NCBI GenBank assembly: GCA_023053545.1
Contig: JAKZAN010000051.1
Coordinates: forward strand, 185,015 to 249,014
From: Lepidurus packardi
Lineage: Eukaryota; Arthropoda; Branchiopoda; Notostraca; Triopsidae
DNA length: 64,000 bases
Direction of reading: 5' to 3'
Shown here: piece after piece, positions 35,849 to 47,750 of the stretch
Layout of the letters: each line of letters opens with the position of its first letter
How positions within the stretch are numbered: the stretch's first letter is position 1
Program-made: the position numbers and the translations under genes
The notes under the pieces: model-generated
Databases searched by the model: none
Seen by the model: the letters and a program-made list of their open reading frames with translations, nothing else
Told to the model about the DNA's origin: nothing

Positions 35849-38800
35849 TTAGCGACAGGAATCAATAGCTTTCTGCATGAAGGTGACAAGGGCGGGAAAA
35901 GCCTTCGAGGTAGTAAGTACAGAGTTTACACTAAAATGAACTTTTAGTTTGCTCAGTTCTCGTAGAAGTTCGGCTCTCTCCTTATTAATTCTTCGGCAGT
36001 GAAACAATAAGTGGGATAGGTCTTGTTTGGACCGGTCTTGGCAGGCACAGATGTCAGAGTCCGTTTTAGCAATTCGTTTTAAGTAGCATTTAGTTGGGAA
36101 GTGTGTCGTTCTAAGTTGGATTATCTTGCTTAAGATAGGTCTGGTTATTTGAAGGGATGCAATATCTTGAGAAGGGATAGTGATGAGATCTTTCAATGGG
36201 TTTGTACAGTTTTGCCATCGTTCCCTCCATTGGGTCATTATCATTACGTCTATTTGTTCCAGGGCTTCTTTTTCGGACTTCGGACGTGTTTTCCATGCTT
36301 TTGCCGTGAGGAGTCTAGCTCTCTCTGAACAAGACATGTACCGTTTATGCTTGGAGTATTTTGCTTGTGTGGGCCATTTATTCCAATTCCGTCTTGCGAA
36401 ATTCCTTAGCATTGATTTCTGGAGTATAAGGTCCAGCGGAGGGAGACCCGCTTCCACTTCTAATGCTGCTGATGGCGTCGTTGATAGGGCTCCTGTGATA
36501 ATAAGGAGTCCCCTTCGGAATAGTTGACTCAATGGGAGTAGTCCAGTATGTGAGATGTTGTTCCAAGCTGCGTATCCGTACCTCAGTTTTGAGAGTATAG
36601 TGGCTTGAACAACATTTCTGAGTTGCTTGCAGGTGATTGTTCTTGAGGATTTGCTGAGTTTTTTCAGACGTTGTAGGATTGAATTTACCTGAGCTGCTAG
36701 GAAGTGTGTATGGCTAGTCCATTTCAACTGGCTGTCGAATATGACGCCCAGGTATCTAACTGCTTTTTTCGGGAATATCGTGTTTTCTCCCCAAAGAAGT
36801 GGGGCGTCTTCCTGTGAGCGTCTCCTAGAAAAATGGATCAGTTCCGTCTTCTCCTTCGAAAATTCGAGGTGTAGCTTTTTGCCCCATTTTTCTAGGGAAC
36901 TGATGTTTTTTGCCAAGAACTGAGCATTCCATTCGCTGGAGGGTCCCGAAACGTGGAAAAGTAAATCATCAGCAAAGGCCCCGGACAACATTCTTTTTCT
37001 TTTAATGATCCGGAGAGCCCCATTAATGTAGACCAGAAATAGTATAGGTGATAATGGGGAACCTTGCGGAACTCCTTTATAAATGTTAAAATTGTCACTT
37101 CTTTCAGCTCCATTTTCAACGAAAGCGTGCCTGTTTTTCAAGAAACTTTCTATCCAATTAGTTAATTTAGGCGGAATCTTACGCTGGCGTAATTCGGTGA
37201 CAAGTTTCTTGTGTACTACATTGTCAAACGCCCCTTTTATATCCAGTAACAATGCAGTGTGAACTTTGTTTTTATCAAAACTCGAAAGAACTTCGTTGCT
37301 TAGGCTGAGGAGCGCGTCGGTCGTGGATCTGTGTGGACGGAAACCCCATTGGTTTTCTGCTAGAATATTGTTTTCTTCGAGAAATGATTGCAAACGCAAC
37401 GTAACTGCTTTTTCCATTACTTTCCCCAAAACAGGTAAGAGAGAAATTGGTCTAAAACTTTTTATCGTTGAGTAATCTTGTTTGTCTGGTTTTGGAAGTG
37501 GAAGTACTTTAGCCATTTTCCAGGTAGACGGGTAAAATCCCATCGAGAATGAAGCGTTAATTACGTTAACCATTATTTCGCCAATGACTGCCCATATCTC
37601 TTTGAGGACCCTGGGTTGTATACCGTCATGGCCAGCAGCTTTATTAATGCGGAGCTCTTTGACAATGTTAGAAATTTCTTCTAAAGAGAAACTTTGTGTT
37701 GCTGAGAGGTCTTGGGATCTTAGATGATAAGACTCATTGTGAGAAGTCCTGGGGGAGATTTGATCCACTTAAGGGACCCCCTCTAGTAATTTCGTCGCCA
37801 CATAGTTTAATTTGGATCTTGCGTTTGGAAAGGGTAGACCATCTTCTTGCTTTAGTTGTTCGATTCGGCTGTTTTGTTTAGTTCGGAACATGCGATCTAG
37901 GGTCCATATGCTAGTATTGATTGTATTCAATTGTAATGACCAGAACTGATCTCGGCATTTTCTTGTTTCTGTTCTGTATAAGTTTCTCAAGTGTCTCCAA
38001 ATTTTTTCACGTTCGGAACCGCCGTACTTTCTGTAGATGTTTAGAGCTTTCGCTGCCTGTTTCCTTAGGTATCCAAGTTTATTGTTCCACCATGGGTTTT
38101 TCCAGTTAAAATTAGATTTCCTAGGAATATTTGCATTCATAGCATTTTGAATTGTTGACGTGAGCAGCTCAACAGCTTGATCTAAGGCAGAGGAGTTGGA
38201 AAGCTCAGAGAAGCAATGCTTGTGGGTTGAAAGCTCCTTAACAATGTCTGAACGTAGCTTCTCCCAGTTTGCTTTTTGATAGCACCACCAGGATTTTGTG
38301 ACCACGTTAGTAGAGCATGGGAGGTCGACGGTGAGTTCGATCGCCACGTGGTCTGACTCGTTGTAGTAATGTGAGTCTTCTAGAATTTTCCAGTTTACCA
38401 CGTCGGATAGTTGTGAAGAAACCCAAGTTAAGTCTATGGTTGATCGGTGACCCCGTTCATTTAGGAATGTTGGTACGTTCCGTGTGTTGACAAGTGAAAG
38501 ATTGTGTTCCATAACAAAGTTATACAGCTCATTGCCTGGGTTATCTGGTGTTTTACTCTCCCATAGCCAGTGATGGGCATTAAAATCGCCTGTGATGATT
38601 ACTTTAGAACCCAGATTATGGTAGCGATCCCATATTTCTTGGAGGAGTTCAATCATATTTTCCGTGTGTCTTCTGTAGAGTGCTATAAGAAGGACTGGGG
38701 CAACATTTGGGCTTTGAAGACTTAAGACAGCATACAGCGGCTTTATTTCTATTATGTATCCTGGACTTTCCCTCTTGCTAAGGATTATTATTCCCTCGTA

Positions 38801-38977
38801 TTCCGTGCCAGCTTTGACTATATTATAGCCCATAACAGTGGAGCGTTGATAATTTTGGGGTGGTTCGATTGCGATTATTGTATCAATTGCTCTCCTGTTC
38901 GCTTCTCTGGTAAGTTCTTCTAGTTGATTTTTACTTTTCCTGATATTTTGGATAATAAGTTTGAGTCCGTCGGTCAT
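35849..38977 (-). pseudogene. ORF2: endonuclease and reverse transcriptase, one in-frame stop
   Basis: This is the replication protein of the R1-like element. It starts at 38977, overlapping the ORF1 stop by ATGA. Residues 1-215 are the endonuclease: N11, E38, GDFNAH at 130-135, STIDL at 179-183 and SDH at 208-210, the expected catalytic set. The frame is stopped by TAA at 37771-37769 after 402 codons and continues in the same frame for 639 more. The second part holds the reverse transcriptase: LLLDIKGAFD (first Asp), GVPQGSPLSP, FADD (catalytic pair) and RYLGVIFD. Near the C-terminus a Cys/His cluster (ICAC...H...C) follows, as in other R1/Jockey proteins. There is no RNase H. With one nonsense codon in about 1,042 it decayed recently, or needs readthrough, which I consider unlikely. 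Confidence 0.88.
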
Positions 38978-40222
38978 TGCCTCCGGGGTGTTTTGTTGCG
39001 GTCGGAAATTTTTCGTATGTGATCAATGCGAACGGGGCATGATGGATCATACGTTGCGTGTATTCCTTTGCAGTTTGAGCATTTTAGATTTTTGGAGTTG
39101 CAGCTCCTAGTTTCGTGATCGGTGCGGGCGCACTTGCCGCATTTCGAGCTTGTGCTCTTACAATTCAAAGCAATGTGTCCGTATTCTTGGCAGCGAAAAC
39201 ATTGGACTACAGGGGAACGACGGGTGTCTTCTATTTGGACTCGACGATTATATGCGTAGAGTGAACCGAGGTTTAGCAATGATTTTTTACATTCGATTGA
39301 GGAGCAAGTGAACATGATAGAGCCGTAGGCTTTGCCACTGTCTGGATTTAGCGGTTTGGCTATCCCCGCCTCGAAGTTCCAACCCAAGTCGTTTTTTTCC
39401 GATATGTGCTTCAAGAAATGTGCTTCAAGAAATTTTTGGGGGGTTTATTAGTATTATTTATTTATATTTCTAGATTAGCATCAAACGAATGTCTGAAATA
39501 GTTTGATCTTTCGGCAGTTGGTGGATAATGACGTCATAGTTCGGCTGACGTGTGATGGTTTTTACAGAGCCAAGAGTAGGCAGTTTCGCCGATTTGAGAG
39601 GGGCTTCACTTTTTTTCTTGTCTTCCTTGTTCTTAAACGTCAGGAAGATTTTGCCTGACTTTGTTTTATTGGCAAGGACTGGTTTAGGGGCTTCAGGGCA
39701 AATTTGTGATAGGTCTTTTTCAATCAGCTCCAGTAGGTCTTTGCGCGAAAAAGTTGCGTCTCTTTTAGCGTTGTCTTCCAATTCAATACAGAGAACATCT
39801 TCTGGTAAATCATCGTTGCCGGTTTGCACATTACCCGATCGGGTGTTAGGAATGGTTGTTGAGGGTTTACCAACCACTTGGGACCAAGACGCAGCACTGG
39901 GAGGGTTATTGACTTGTTGTCCAACCGCGTTAATGAATTGATCTGACAGGGTTTCGATTTTCGTGGTTAAGAGTTCCACTTTGCCAGAAAGAGCCGACAC
40001 TAGCTCCAAGAGTTCGGTCTTGGTTTCTCTGAGTAAGGATACTTCTCTCATGAGCTTGTCATTACTTTCAAGGACAACTTTCGCATAGTCGGGAAGGAAA
40101 GTTCTTGATGAAGTGTTGGCGAGCGCTACTTGGGGTTGGGTTGGGTCTGTTGGGATAGTTCTTTTAACCGGGGGGTCGTCTTGAGGGCTGCGTTTACGTT
40201 TAGACTCAGGGGTTTGGAATAT
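38974..40222 (-). pseudogene. ORF1: gag-like nucleic-acid-binding protein, truncated and frameshifted
   Basis: The first part (40222 to 39470) is open to the very edge of the element, so the true start is lost. It begins with a basic, Pro-rich stretch (TPESKRKRSP), then a Leu-rich coiled-coil-like segment downstream of the Met at 40051. It stops at TAG 39472-39470. The second part (39414 to 38974) is in another frame and carries three zinc knuckles: C72-x2-C-x4-H-x4-C85, C92-x2-C-x4-H-x4-C105 and C112-x2-C-x3-H-x6-C126 (numbered from the Met at 39414). The break includes a 14-bp tandem duplication (ATGTGCTTCAAGAA at 39404-39417 and 39418-39431) and about 40 A/T-rich bases. Such proteins package element RNA. 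Confidence 0.85.
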
Positions 40223-40223
40223 A

Positions 40224-43200
40224 TATAAACTGGCTTAAACTGCTGTAAACAGATCTAAACTGGTTTTAACTGGTAAAAACTAGTTTATAAACTGGTTTAA
40301 ACTGGTTTTAACTGGTATAAACTAGTTTATAAACTGGTTTAAACTGGTTTGAACAGGTCTAATGTTTAAGCTAGTTTATAAACTGGTTTTAGCTGGCTTA
40401 AACTGGTTTAAACTGGATTAAACTGGTTTAAACTAGTTTAAACTAGTTACAAAACTCTATTAAACCGGTTTTAACTGGCTTAAGCTGGTTTAAACTGGTT
40501 TAAACAGGTCAAAAGTGGTTTAACCCAGTTTCTAAACCGGTTTAAACTTTTGTAAACAGGGCTTAACTAGTTTTAACTGGTTTAAACTGGTTTACATGGT
40601 CTCTAAACCGGTTTAAACCAGTTTCTAAACTAGTTTAACAGGTTTAAACTGGTGTAAACAGGTCTAAACTGGTTTTAACTGGTATAAACTGGTTAACATA
40701 GGTCTAAACTGGTTTAAGCTAGTTTGTAAACTGGTTTATACTAGTACAAACTGGTTTAAATTGGTTTGAACAGGTCTAAACTTGTTTAAAGTAGTTTATA
40801 AACTGGTTTAAACTGGTTTTAACTTCCTTAAACTGGTTTAAATTGGATAACACTGGTTTAAACTAAATTAAACCAGTTAAAAAACTGGATTAAACCGGTT
40901 TTAACTGGCTTAAACTGGTTTAAACTAGTTTATAGACTGGTTTAAACTGGTGTAAGCAGGTCCAAACTGGTTTTAGCTGGTTTAAACTGGCTAACACAGG
41001 TCTAAACTGGTTTAAGCTAGTTTATAAACTGGTTTATACTAGTTCAGACTGGTTTAAACCGGTTTAAACAGGTCTACTGGTTTAAACTAGTTTATAAACA
41101 GGTCTAAACTGGTTTAAACTAGTTTATGAACTGGTTTGAACTGATTTATACCGGTTTAAACTAGTTCAAACTGGTTTGAACCGGTTCAAACAGGTCTAAA
41201 CTGGTCTAAAATAGTTTATAAACGCGTTTGAACTGGTTTAGACCGGTTTAAACCTGTTAAACTAGTTTAGAGACTGGTTTAAACCGGTTTTAACTGGCTT
41301 AAACTGGTTTAAACAGGTATACACTGGTTTAAGCAGGTCTAAACTGGTTTATACTAGTTCAAACTGGTTAAAACTTTTTTACACTGGTTTAAACTGGTTT
41401 AAGCTAGTTTATAAACTGGTTTGTTAAAACTGGTTTATAGTAGTTTAAACTGGATTAAACCGGTTTAGACTGGCTTAATCTTGTTTAAACTGGTTTAAAC
41501 TAGTTTACAAACTGGTTTAAACTGGTGTAAGCAGGTCCAAACTGGTTTTAGCTGGTTTGAACTGGCTAACACAGGTCTAAACTGGTTTAAGCTAGTTTAT
41601 AAACTGGTTTATACTAGTTCAGACTGGTTTAAACCGGTTTAAACAGGCCTAATGGTTTAAACTAGTTTATAAACAGGTCTAAACTGGTTTAAACTAGTTT
41701 ATGAACTGGTTTGAACTGATTTAGACCGGTTTAAAATAGTTCAAACTGGTTTGAACCGGTTTAAACAGGTCTAAACTGGTCTAAAATAGTTTATAAACGG
41801 GTTTGAACTGGTTTAGACCGGTTTAAACCTGTTAAACTAGTTTAGAAACTGGTTTAAACCAGTCTTAACTGGCTTAAACTGGTTTAAACAGGTATACACT
41901 GGTTTAAGCAGGTCTAAACTGGTTTATACTAGTTCAAACTGGTTTGAACATTTTTACACTGGTCTAAACTGGTTTAAGCTAGTTTATAAACTGGTTTGTT
42001 AAAACTGGTTTGTTAAAACTGGTTTGTTAAAACTGGTTTATAGTAGTTTAAACTGGATTAAACCGGTTTAGACTGGCTTAATCTGGTTTAAACTGGTTAA
42101 AACAAGTTTATAAACTGGCTTAAACTGGTGTAAACAGATCTAAACTGGTTTTACCTGGTATAAACTAGTTTATAAACTGGTTTTAAACTGGTTTGAACAG
42201 GTCTAATGTTTAAGCTAGTTTATAAACTGGTTTTAGCTGGCTTAAACTAGTTTAAACTGGATTAAACTGGTTTAAACTAGTTTAAACTAGTTACAAAACT
42301 CTATTAAACCGGTTTTAACTGGCTTAAGCTGGTTTAAACTGGTTTAAACAGGTCAAAAGTGGTTTAACCCAGTTTCTAAACCGGTTTAAACTTTTGTAAA
42401 CAGGGCTTAACTAGTTTTAACTGGTTTAAACTGGTTTACACGGTCTCTAAACCGGTTTAAACCAGTTTCTAAACTAGTTTAATAGGTTTAAACTGGTGTA
42501 AACAGGTCTAAACTGGTTTTAACTGGTATAAACTGGTTAACATAGGTCTAAACTGGATTAAGCTAGTTTGTAAACTGGTTTATACTAGTACAAACTTGTT
42601 TAAATTGGTTTGAACAGGTCTAAACTTGTTTAAAGTAGTTTATAAACTGGTTTAAACTGGTTTTAACTTCCTTAAACTGGTTTAAACTCCATAAAACTGG
42701 TTTAAACTAAATTAAAGCAGTTAAAAAACTGGATTAAACCGGTTTAGACTGGCTTAATCTGGTTTAAACTGGTTTAAACTAGTTTACAAACTGGTTTAAA
42801 CTGGTGTAAGCAGGTCCAAACTGGTTTTAGCTGGTTTAAAGTGGCTAACACAGGTCTAAACTGGTTTAAGCTAGTTTATAAACTGGTTTATACTAGTTCA
42901 GACTGGTGTAAACCGGTTTAAACAGGCCTAATGGTTTAAACTAGTTTATAAACAGGTCTAAACTGGTTTAAACTAGTTTATGAACTGGTTTGAACTGATT
43001 TAGACCGGTTTAAACTAGTTCAAACTGGTTTAAACCGGTTTAAAGAGGTCTACAGATTTAAACTAGTTTATAAACGGGTTTCAACTGGTTTAAACTGGTT
43101 TATTCTAGTTCAAACTGGTTTAAGCCGGTTAAACAGGTCTGATCTGGTTTAAACTAGTTTATTAACTGGTTTAAAATGGTTTAAACGGGTTTAAACGGGT

Positions 43201-44720
43201 TTAAACTGGTGTAAACTGGTGTAAACTGGTTTAAACTGGTTCAAAAAGGTATAAACTATTCTAATGTAGTTTATTAACGGGTTTGAACTGGATTGAACCG
43301 GTTTAAACCGATTAAACTAGTTTAAAAACTGGCTTAAAATGGTTTAAACTGGTTTAAGCAGGTCTAAACTGGTTTAAACTGGTTTAAGCAGGGCTAAACT
43401 GGTTTAAACTAGTTTATACTAGTTCAAACTAGTTTATATGTTTTTAACAGGTCTAAACTTGTTTAAACTAGTTTATAAACTATTTTAAGCCCCTTTTAAC
43501 TGGCTTAAACTGGTTTAAACTGGATTAAACCGGTTTAAACCTGTTTTAACTGGTTTAGAATAGTTTATAAACGGGTTTGAACTGGTTTAAACCGGTTTAA
43601 GCTTGTGAAACTAGTTTAGAAACTATTTTAAACCAGTTTGAACTGGCTTAAACTGGTCTAAACTGGTTGAAACTAGTTTTAGAACCTGTTTAAACCTGTT
43701 TCAACTGGTTTATACTAGTTCAAACTGGTTTAAACCGGTTTAACTGGCTTAATCTTTCTTAAACTGGTTAAAACTAGTTTATAAACTGGTTTAAACTGGT
43801 GTTAACCGGTCTTAACTGGTTTTGACTGGTATAAACTGGTTTACACAGGTCTAAACTGGTTTAAACTTGTTTATAAACTGTTTTAAGCTGGTTTATACTA
43901 GTTCAAACTGGTTTAAACCGGTTAAAACTGGCTTAATCTGTTTTAAACTGGTTAAAACTAGATTATAAACTCGTTTATAATGGTGTAAACAGGTTTAAAC
44001 TGGTCTTATCTGGTATAAACTGGTTTACACAGGTCTAAACTGGTCTAAACTGGTTTATGCTAGTTCAAACTGGTTTAAATTTTTTTAACAGGTATAAACT
44101 AGTTTATTAACTGGTTTAAACCAGTTTTTACTGTCTTAAACTGGTTTAAACTGGATTAAACTGGTTTTAACTAGTTTATAAACTGGTTTAAACTGGTGTA
44201 AACCGGTCTAAACTGGTTTTGACTGGTATAAACCGGTTCAAACTGGATTAAACTGGTTTTAACCGGTTTAAACTGGTATAAACTGGTCTAAACTGGTTTA
44301 AACCAGTCTATGAACCGGTTTAAACCTGTTTCAACTAGTTTATACTAGCTCAAACTGGTTTTAACCGGTTTAAACAGGTCTAAAATGGTTTAGAATACTT
44401 TATAAACGGGTTTGAACTGGTTATAACTTTTTTAAAACCTGTTAAACTAGTTTAGAAACTGGTTAAAACCGGTTTTAACTGGCTTAAACTGGTTTAAACA
44501 GGTATACACTGGTTTAAACAGGTCTAAACTGGTTTAAACTAGTTTATAAACTGTTTTAAACTTGTTTAAATTGGTTTATACTAGTTCAAACTGGTTTAAA
44601 CTTTTTTACACAGGTCTAAACTGGTTTAAGCTAGTTTATAAACTGGTTTGTTAAAACTGGTTTATAGTAGCTTAAACTGGTTTAAACCGGTTTAGACTGG
44701 CTTAATCTGGTTTAAACTGT
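40224..44720 (+). repeat. Satellite B, block 3
   Basis: The 10-bp satellite resumes at the 11-bp target duplication (TATAAACTGGC, 40224-40234). Up to about 43020 it follows the ordered variants of block 2, with the TAACTTCCTT marker at 40820 and 42664 (1,844 bp apart). From about 43020 to 44720 units are more divergent and order is lost, suggesting an older or less homogenised edge. No coding sequence. Confidence 0.93.
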
Positions 44721-44864
44721 CGAAAGCTGAATAAAGAAAGAGCAATTTTACTCCGAAAGCTGATTTCCTTAAAGCTACATTTTAACGCAGTAACCCTACT
44801 GACAAACCATGGACTCTATACAACCCTGGCAAAGTTTGCAAAATCAGCTTCCGCAATATTGTAA
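44721..44864 (+). pseudogene. C-terminal remnant of ORF2
   Basis: Forty-seven codons to a TAA stop at 44862-44864. The start RKLNKERAILLRKL aligns with RRINKERAELLREL near the end of ORF2 of the larger R1-like element. Only the segment after the Cys/His motif is left. It cannot make a functional protein. Confidence 0.85.
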
Positions 44865-45024
44865 CTTCCTCCCCCCATCCCCCTACCCCCCCTTCCCCCC
44901 TCTACCTCCATTGTACTCAGGTGTACCTCATTCTTAAAGTGACAAATTCCAATGTAAGAGTAATTTTGCAGGGTATCGACAATAGGCGAAAGCCTACGTC
45001 GGGATAAAATAAAGAAAAAAAAAA
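44721..45024 (+). mobile_element. 3' fragment of a related non-LTR retrotransposon
   Basis: This 5'-truncated plus-strand insertion is about 300 bp long. It begins within the C-terminal ORF2 codons and continues through a C-rich 3' UTR (CCCCCCATCCCCCTACCCCC near 44871) to AATAAAG and an A10 tail at 45015-45024. A hairpin near the end has a GAAA tetraloop: CGAC-AA-TAGGC-GAAA-GCCTA-C-GTCG at 44977-45001. Its protein and hairpin resemble the element at 35616-40223 but are clearly diverged, so it is a sister family. Confidence 0.85.
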
Positions 45025-47456
45025 CTGGTTTATACTAGTTCAGACCGGTTTAAACAGGTCTACTGGTTTAAACTAGCTTATAAACGGTTTTAAACTGGTT
45101 GAAAATGGTATATTCTAGTTCAAACTGGTTTAAACCGGTTTAAGCAGTTCTAAACTGGCTTAGACTAGTTTATGAACTGGTTTTAACTAGTTTAAACGGG
45201 TCTAAACTGGTTTAATATAGTTTATAAACGGGTGTGAACTGGTTTAAACCGGTTAAACTAGTTTATAAACTGTTTTACACTGGTTTAAACTGGTTATAAT
45301 AACTCAAACTGCTTTTAACCGGTTTAACCAGGTATAAACTGGTTTAAAATAGTTTATAAACCGGTTTGAACTGGTTAAGACCGGTTTTAACTTGTTAAAC
45401 TTGTTTAGAAACTGGTTTTAACCGGTTTTAACTCGCTTAAACTGGTTTTAACTGGTTTAAACTAGTTTATAAACTGGTTTGTTTAAACTGGTTTATACTA
45501 GTTCAAACTGGTTTAAACCGGTTTAACTGGCTTAATCTGGTTTAAACTGGTCAAAACTAGTTTATAAACTGGTCTAAACTGGTGTAAACAGGTCTAAACT
45601 GGTTTTAACTGGTATAAACTGGTTTACATAGGTCTAAACTGGTTTAAGCTATTTTATAAACTGGTTTAAACTTGTTTGTACTAGTACAAACTGGTTTAAA
45701 TTGGTTTGAACAGGTCTAAACTTGTTTAAAGTAGTTTATAAACTGGTTTTAACTTCCTTAAACTGGTTAAAACTGGATAAAACTGGTTTAAACTAAATTA
45801 AACCGGTTAAAAAACTGGATTAAACCGGTTTTAACTGGCTTGAACTGGTTTAAACTGGTTTAAACTAGTTTATAAACTGGTTTAAACTGGTGTAAGCAGG
45901 TCCAAACTGGTTTTAGCTGGTTTAAGCTAGCTAACACAGGTCTAAACTGGTTTAAGCTAGCTAACACAGGTCTAAACTGGTTTAAGCTAGTTTATAAACT
46001 GGTTTATACTAGTTCAGACTGGTTTAAACCGGTTTAAACAGGTCTACTGGTTTAAACTAGTTTATAAACAGGTCTAAACTGGTTCAGACTAGTTTATGAA
46101 CTGGTTTGAACTGATTTAGACCGGTTTAAACTAGTTGAAACTGGTTTGAACCGGTTTAAACAGGTCTAAACTGGTTTAAAATAGTTTATAAACGGGTTTG
46201 AACTGGTTTAGACCAGTTTAAACCTGTTAAACTAGTTTAGAAACTGGTTTAAACCGGTTTTAACTGGCTTAAACTGGTTTAAACAGGTATACACTGGTTT
46301 AAGCAGGTCTAAACTGGTTTATACTAGTTCAAACTGGTTTGAACATTTTTACACTGGTCTAAACTGGTTTAAGCTAGTTTATAAAGTGGTTTGTTAAAAC
46401 TGGTTTGTTAAAACTGGTTTGTAGTAGTTTAAACTGGATTAAACCGGTTTAGACTGGCTTAATCTGGTTTAAACTGGTTAAAACTAGTTTATAAACTGGC
46501 TTAAACTGGTGTAAACAGATCTAAACTGGTTTTAACTGGTATAAACTAGTTTATAAACTGGTTGAAACTGGTTTGAACAGGTCTAATATTTAAGCTAGTT
46601 TATAAACTGGTTTTAGCTGGCTTAAACTGGTTTAAACTGGATTAAACTGGTTTAAACTAGTTTAAACTAGTTACAAAACTCTATTAAACCGGTTTTAACT
46701 GGCTTAAGCTGGTTTAAACTGGTTTAAACAGGTCAAAAGTGGTTTAACCCAGTTTCTAAACCGGTTTAAACTTTTGTTAACAGGGCTTAACTAGTTTTAA
46801 CTGGTTTAAACTGGTTTACACGGTCTCTAAACCGGTTTAAACCAGTTTCTAAACTAGTTTAACAGGTTTAAACTGGTGTAAACAGGTCTAAACTGGTTTT
46901 AACTGGTATAAACTGGTTAACATAGGTCTAAACTGGTTTAGGCTAGTTTGTAAACTGGTTTAAACTGGTTTATACTAGTACAAACTGGTTTAAATTGGTT
47001 TGAACAGGTCTAAACTTGTTTAAAGTAGTTTATAAACTGGTTTAAACTGGTTTTAACTTCCTTAAACTGGTTTAAACTGGATAAAACTGGTTTAAACTAA
47101 ATTAAACCAGTTAAAAAACTGGATTAAACCGGTTTTAACTGGCTTAAACTGGTTTAAACTGGTTTTCACTAGTTTATAAACTGGTTTAAACTGGTGTAAG
47201 CAGGTCCAAACTGGTTTTAGCTGGTTTAAACTGGCTAACACAGGTCTAAACTGGTTTAAGCTAGTTTATAAACTGGTTTATACTAGTTCAGACTGGTTTA
47301 AACCGGTTTAAACAGGTCTACTGGTTTAAACTAGTTTATAAACAGGTCTAAACTGGTTTAAACTAGTTTATGAACTGGTTTTAACTGATTTAAACCGTTT
47401 TAAACTGGTGTAATCTGGTTTAAACTGGTTTAAACACGCTAAACTGGTTTTATATA
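45025..47456 (+). repeat. Satellite B, block 4
   Basis: The array of the 10-bp unit resumes directly after the poly(A) tail. The first few hundred bases are divergent; from about 45380 the order of variants matches block 1 and block 2 modules, including GCTAGCTAACACAGGTCTAAAC, here tandemly doubled near 45925-45990. No coding sequence. Confidence 0.92.
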
Positions 47457-47750
47457 CCTGGCTCAAGTTTATCGAAAGGGTCTGTTGTTAGTTACCGTTT
47501 CACTCCCCTCCTCTCCTATGGCAGCGTTAGAAATCGAAACCGGTCTCCTACCCTTCGATCTCAAATTTAAATTCATTCTTCTACGGAGCTATGCAAATAG
47601 GAAGTGGCAGAACTGGCCGATCAGTGCCGAACCCGCGAAACATGAGATATATGCATCGTGCAAAGAAAGAACAAGAAGATTGGTAGCGGATATCTGGCTA
47701 ACCCCGAAACGAACCCTGAAAGATGCACGTTCCGAAATTGAAATTGAAAT
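47457..47750 (+). pseudogene. Orphan internal fragment of a non-LTR ORF2
   Basis: About 98 codons on the plus strand resemble the region after the reverse transcriptase core of the R1-like ORF2. YRKGLLLVT then AALEIETGLLPFDL and NRKWQNWP correspond to FRRGLLIIT, AALEVEAGLPPLDL and RRNWNKWP. It has no 5' part, no 3' UTR and no poly(A) tail. The frame runs on into satellite (to 47787), but that tail is not retrotransposon. The right junction shares GAAATTGG/TGGTTTTAAC microhomology. Together with the fragment at 44721 it could derive from one insertion broken up by satellite rearrangement, or from filler DNA at a repaired break. Confidence 0.8.

Larger units (their letters stand above)
35616..40223 (-). 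mobile_element. R1-like non-LTR retrotransposon, 5'-truncated
   Basis: A 4.6-kb minus-strand insertion in satellite B is bounded by 11-bp target duplications and a 22-nt poly(A) tail (T-run 35616-35637). Read 5' to 3' it has a gag-like ORF1 with three zinc knuckles, an ORF2 with an apurinic-like endonuclease and reverse transcriptase, a C-terminal Cys/His motif and a short 3' UTR. It lacks RNase H. The endonuclease (GDFNAHHW, STIDLTW, SDH) and overall order resemble the R1 clade; Jockey-type is the alternative. The 5' end starts inside ORF1, so it is truncated, as is common for target-primed reverse transcription. ORF1 and ORF2 both carry disabling changes. Confidence 0.88.

Noticed and set aside
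36180..36527. Plus-strand frames opposite the R1-like ORF2, and similar frames elsewhere
   Set aside because: Shadows of the coding strand with no motifs of their own.
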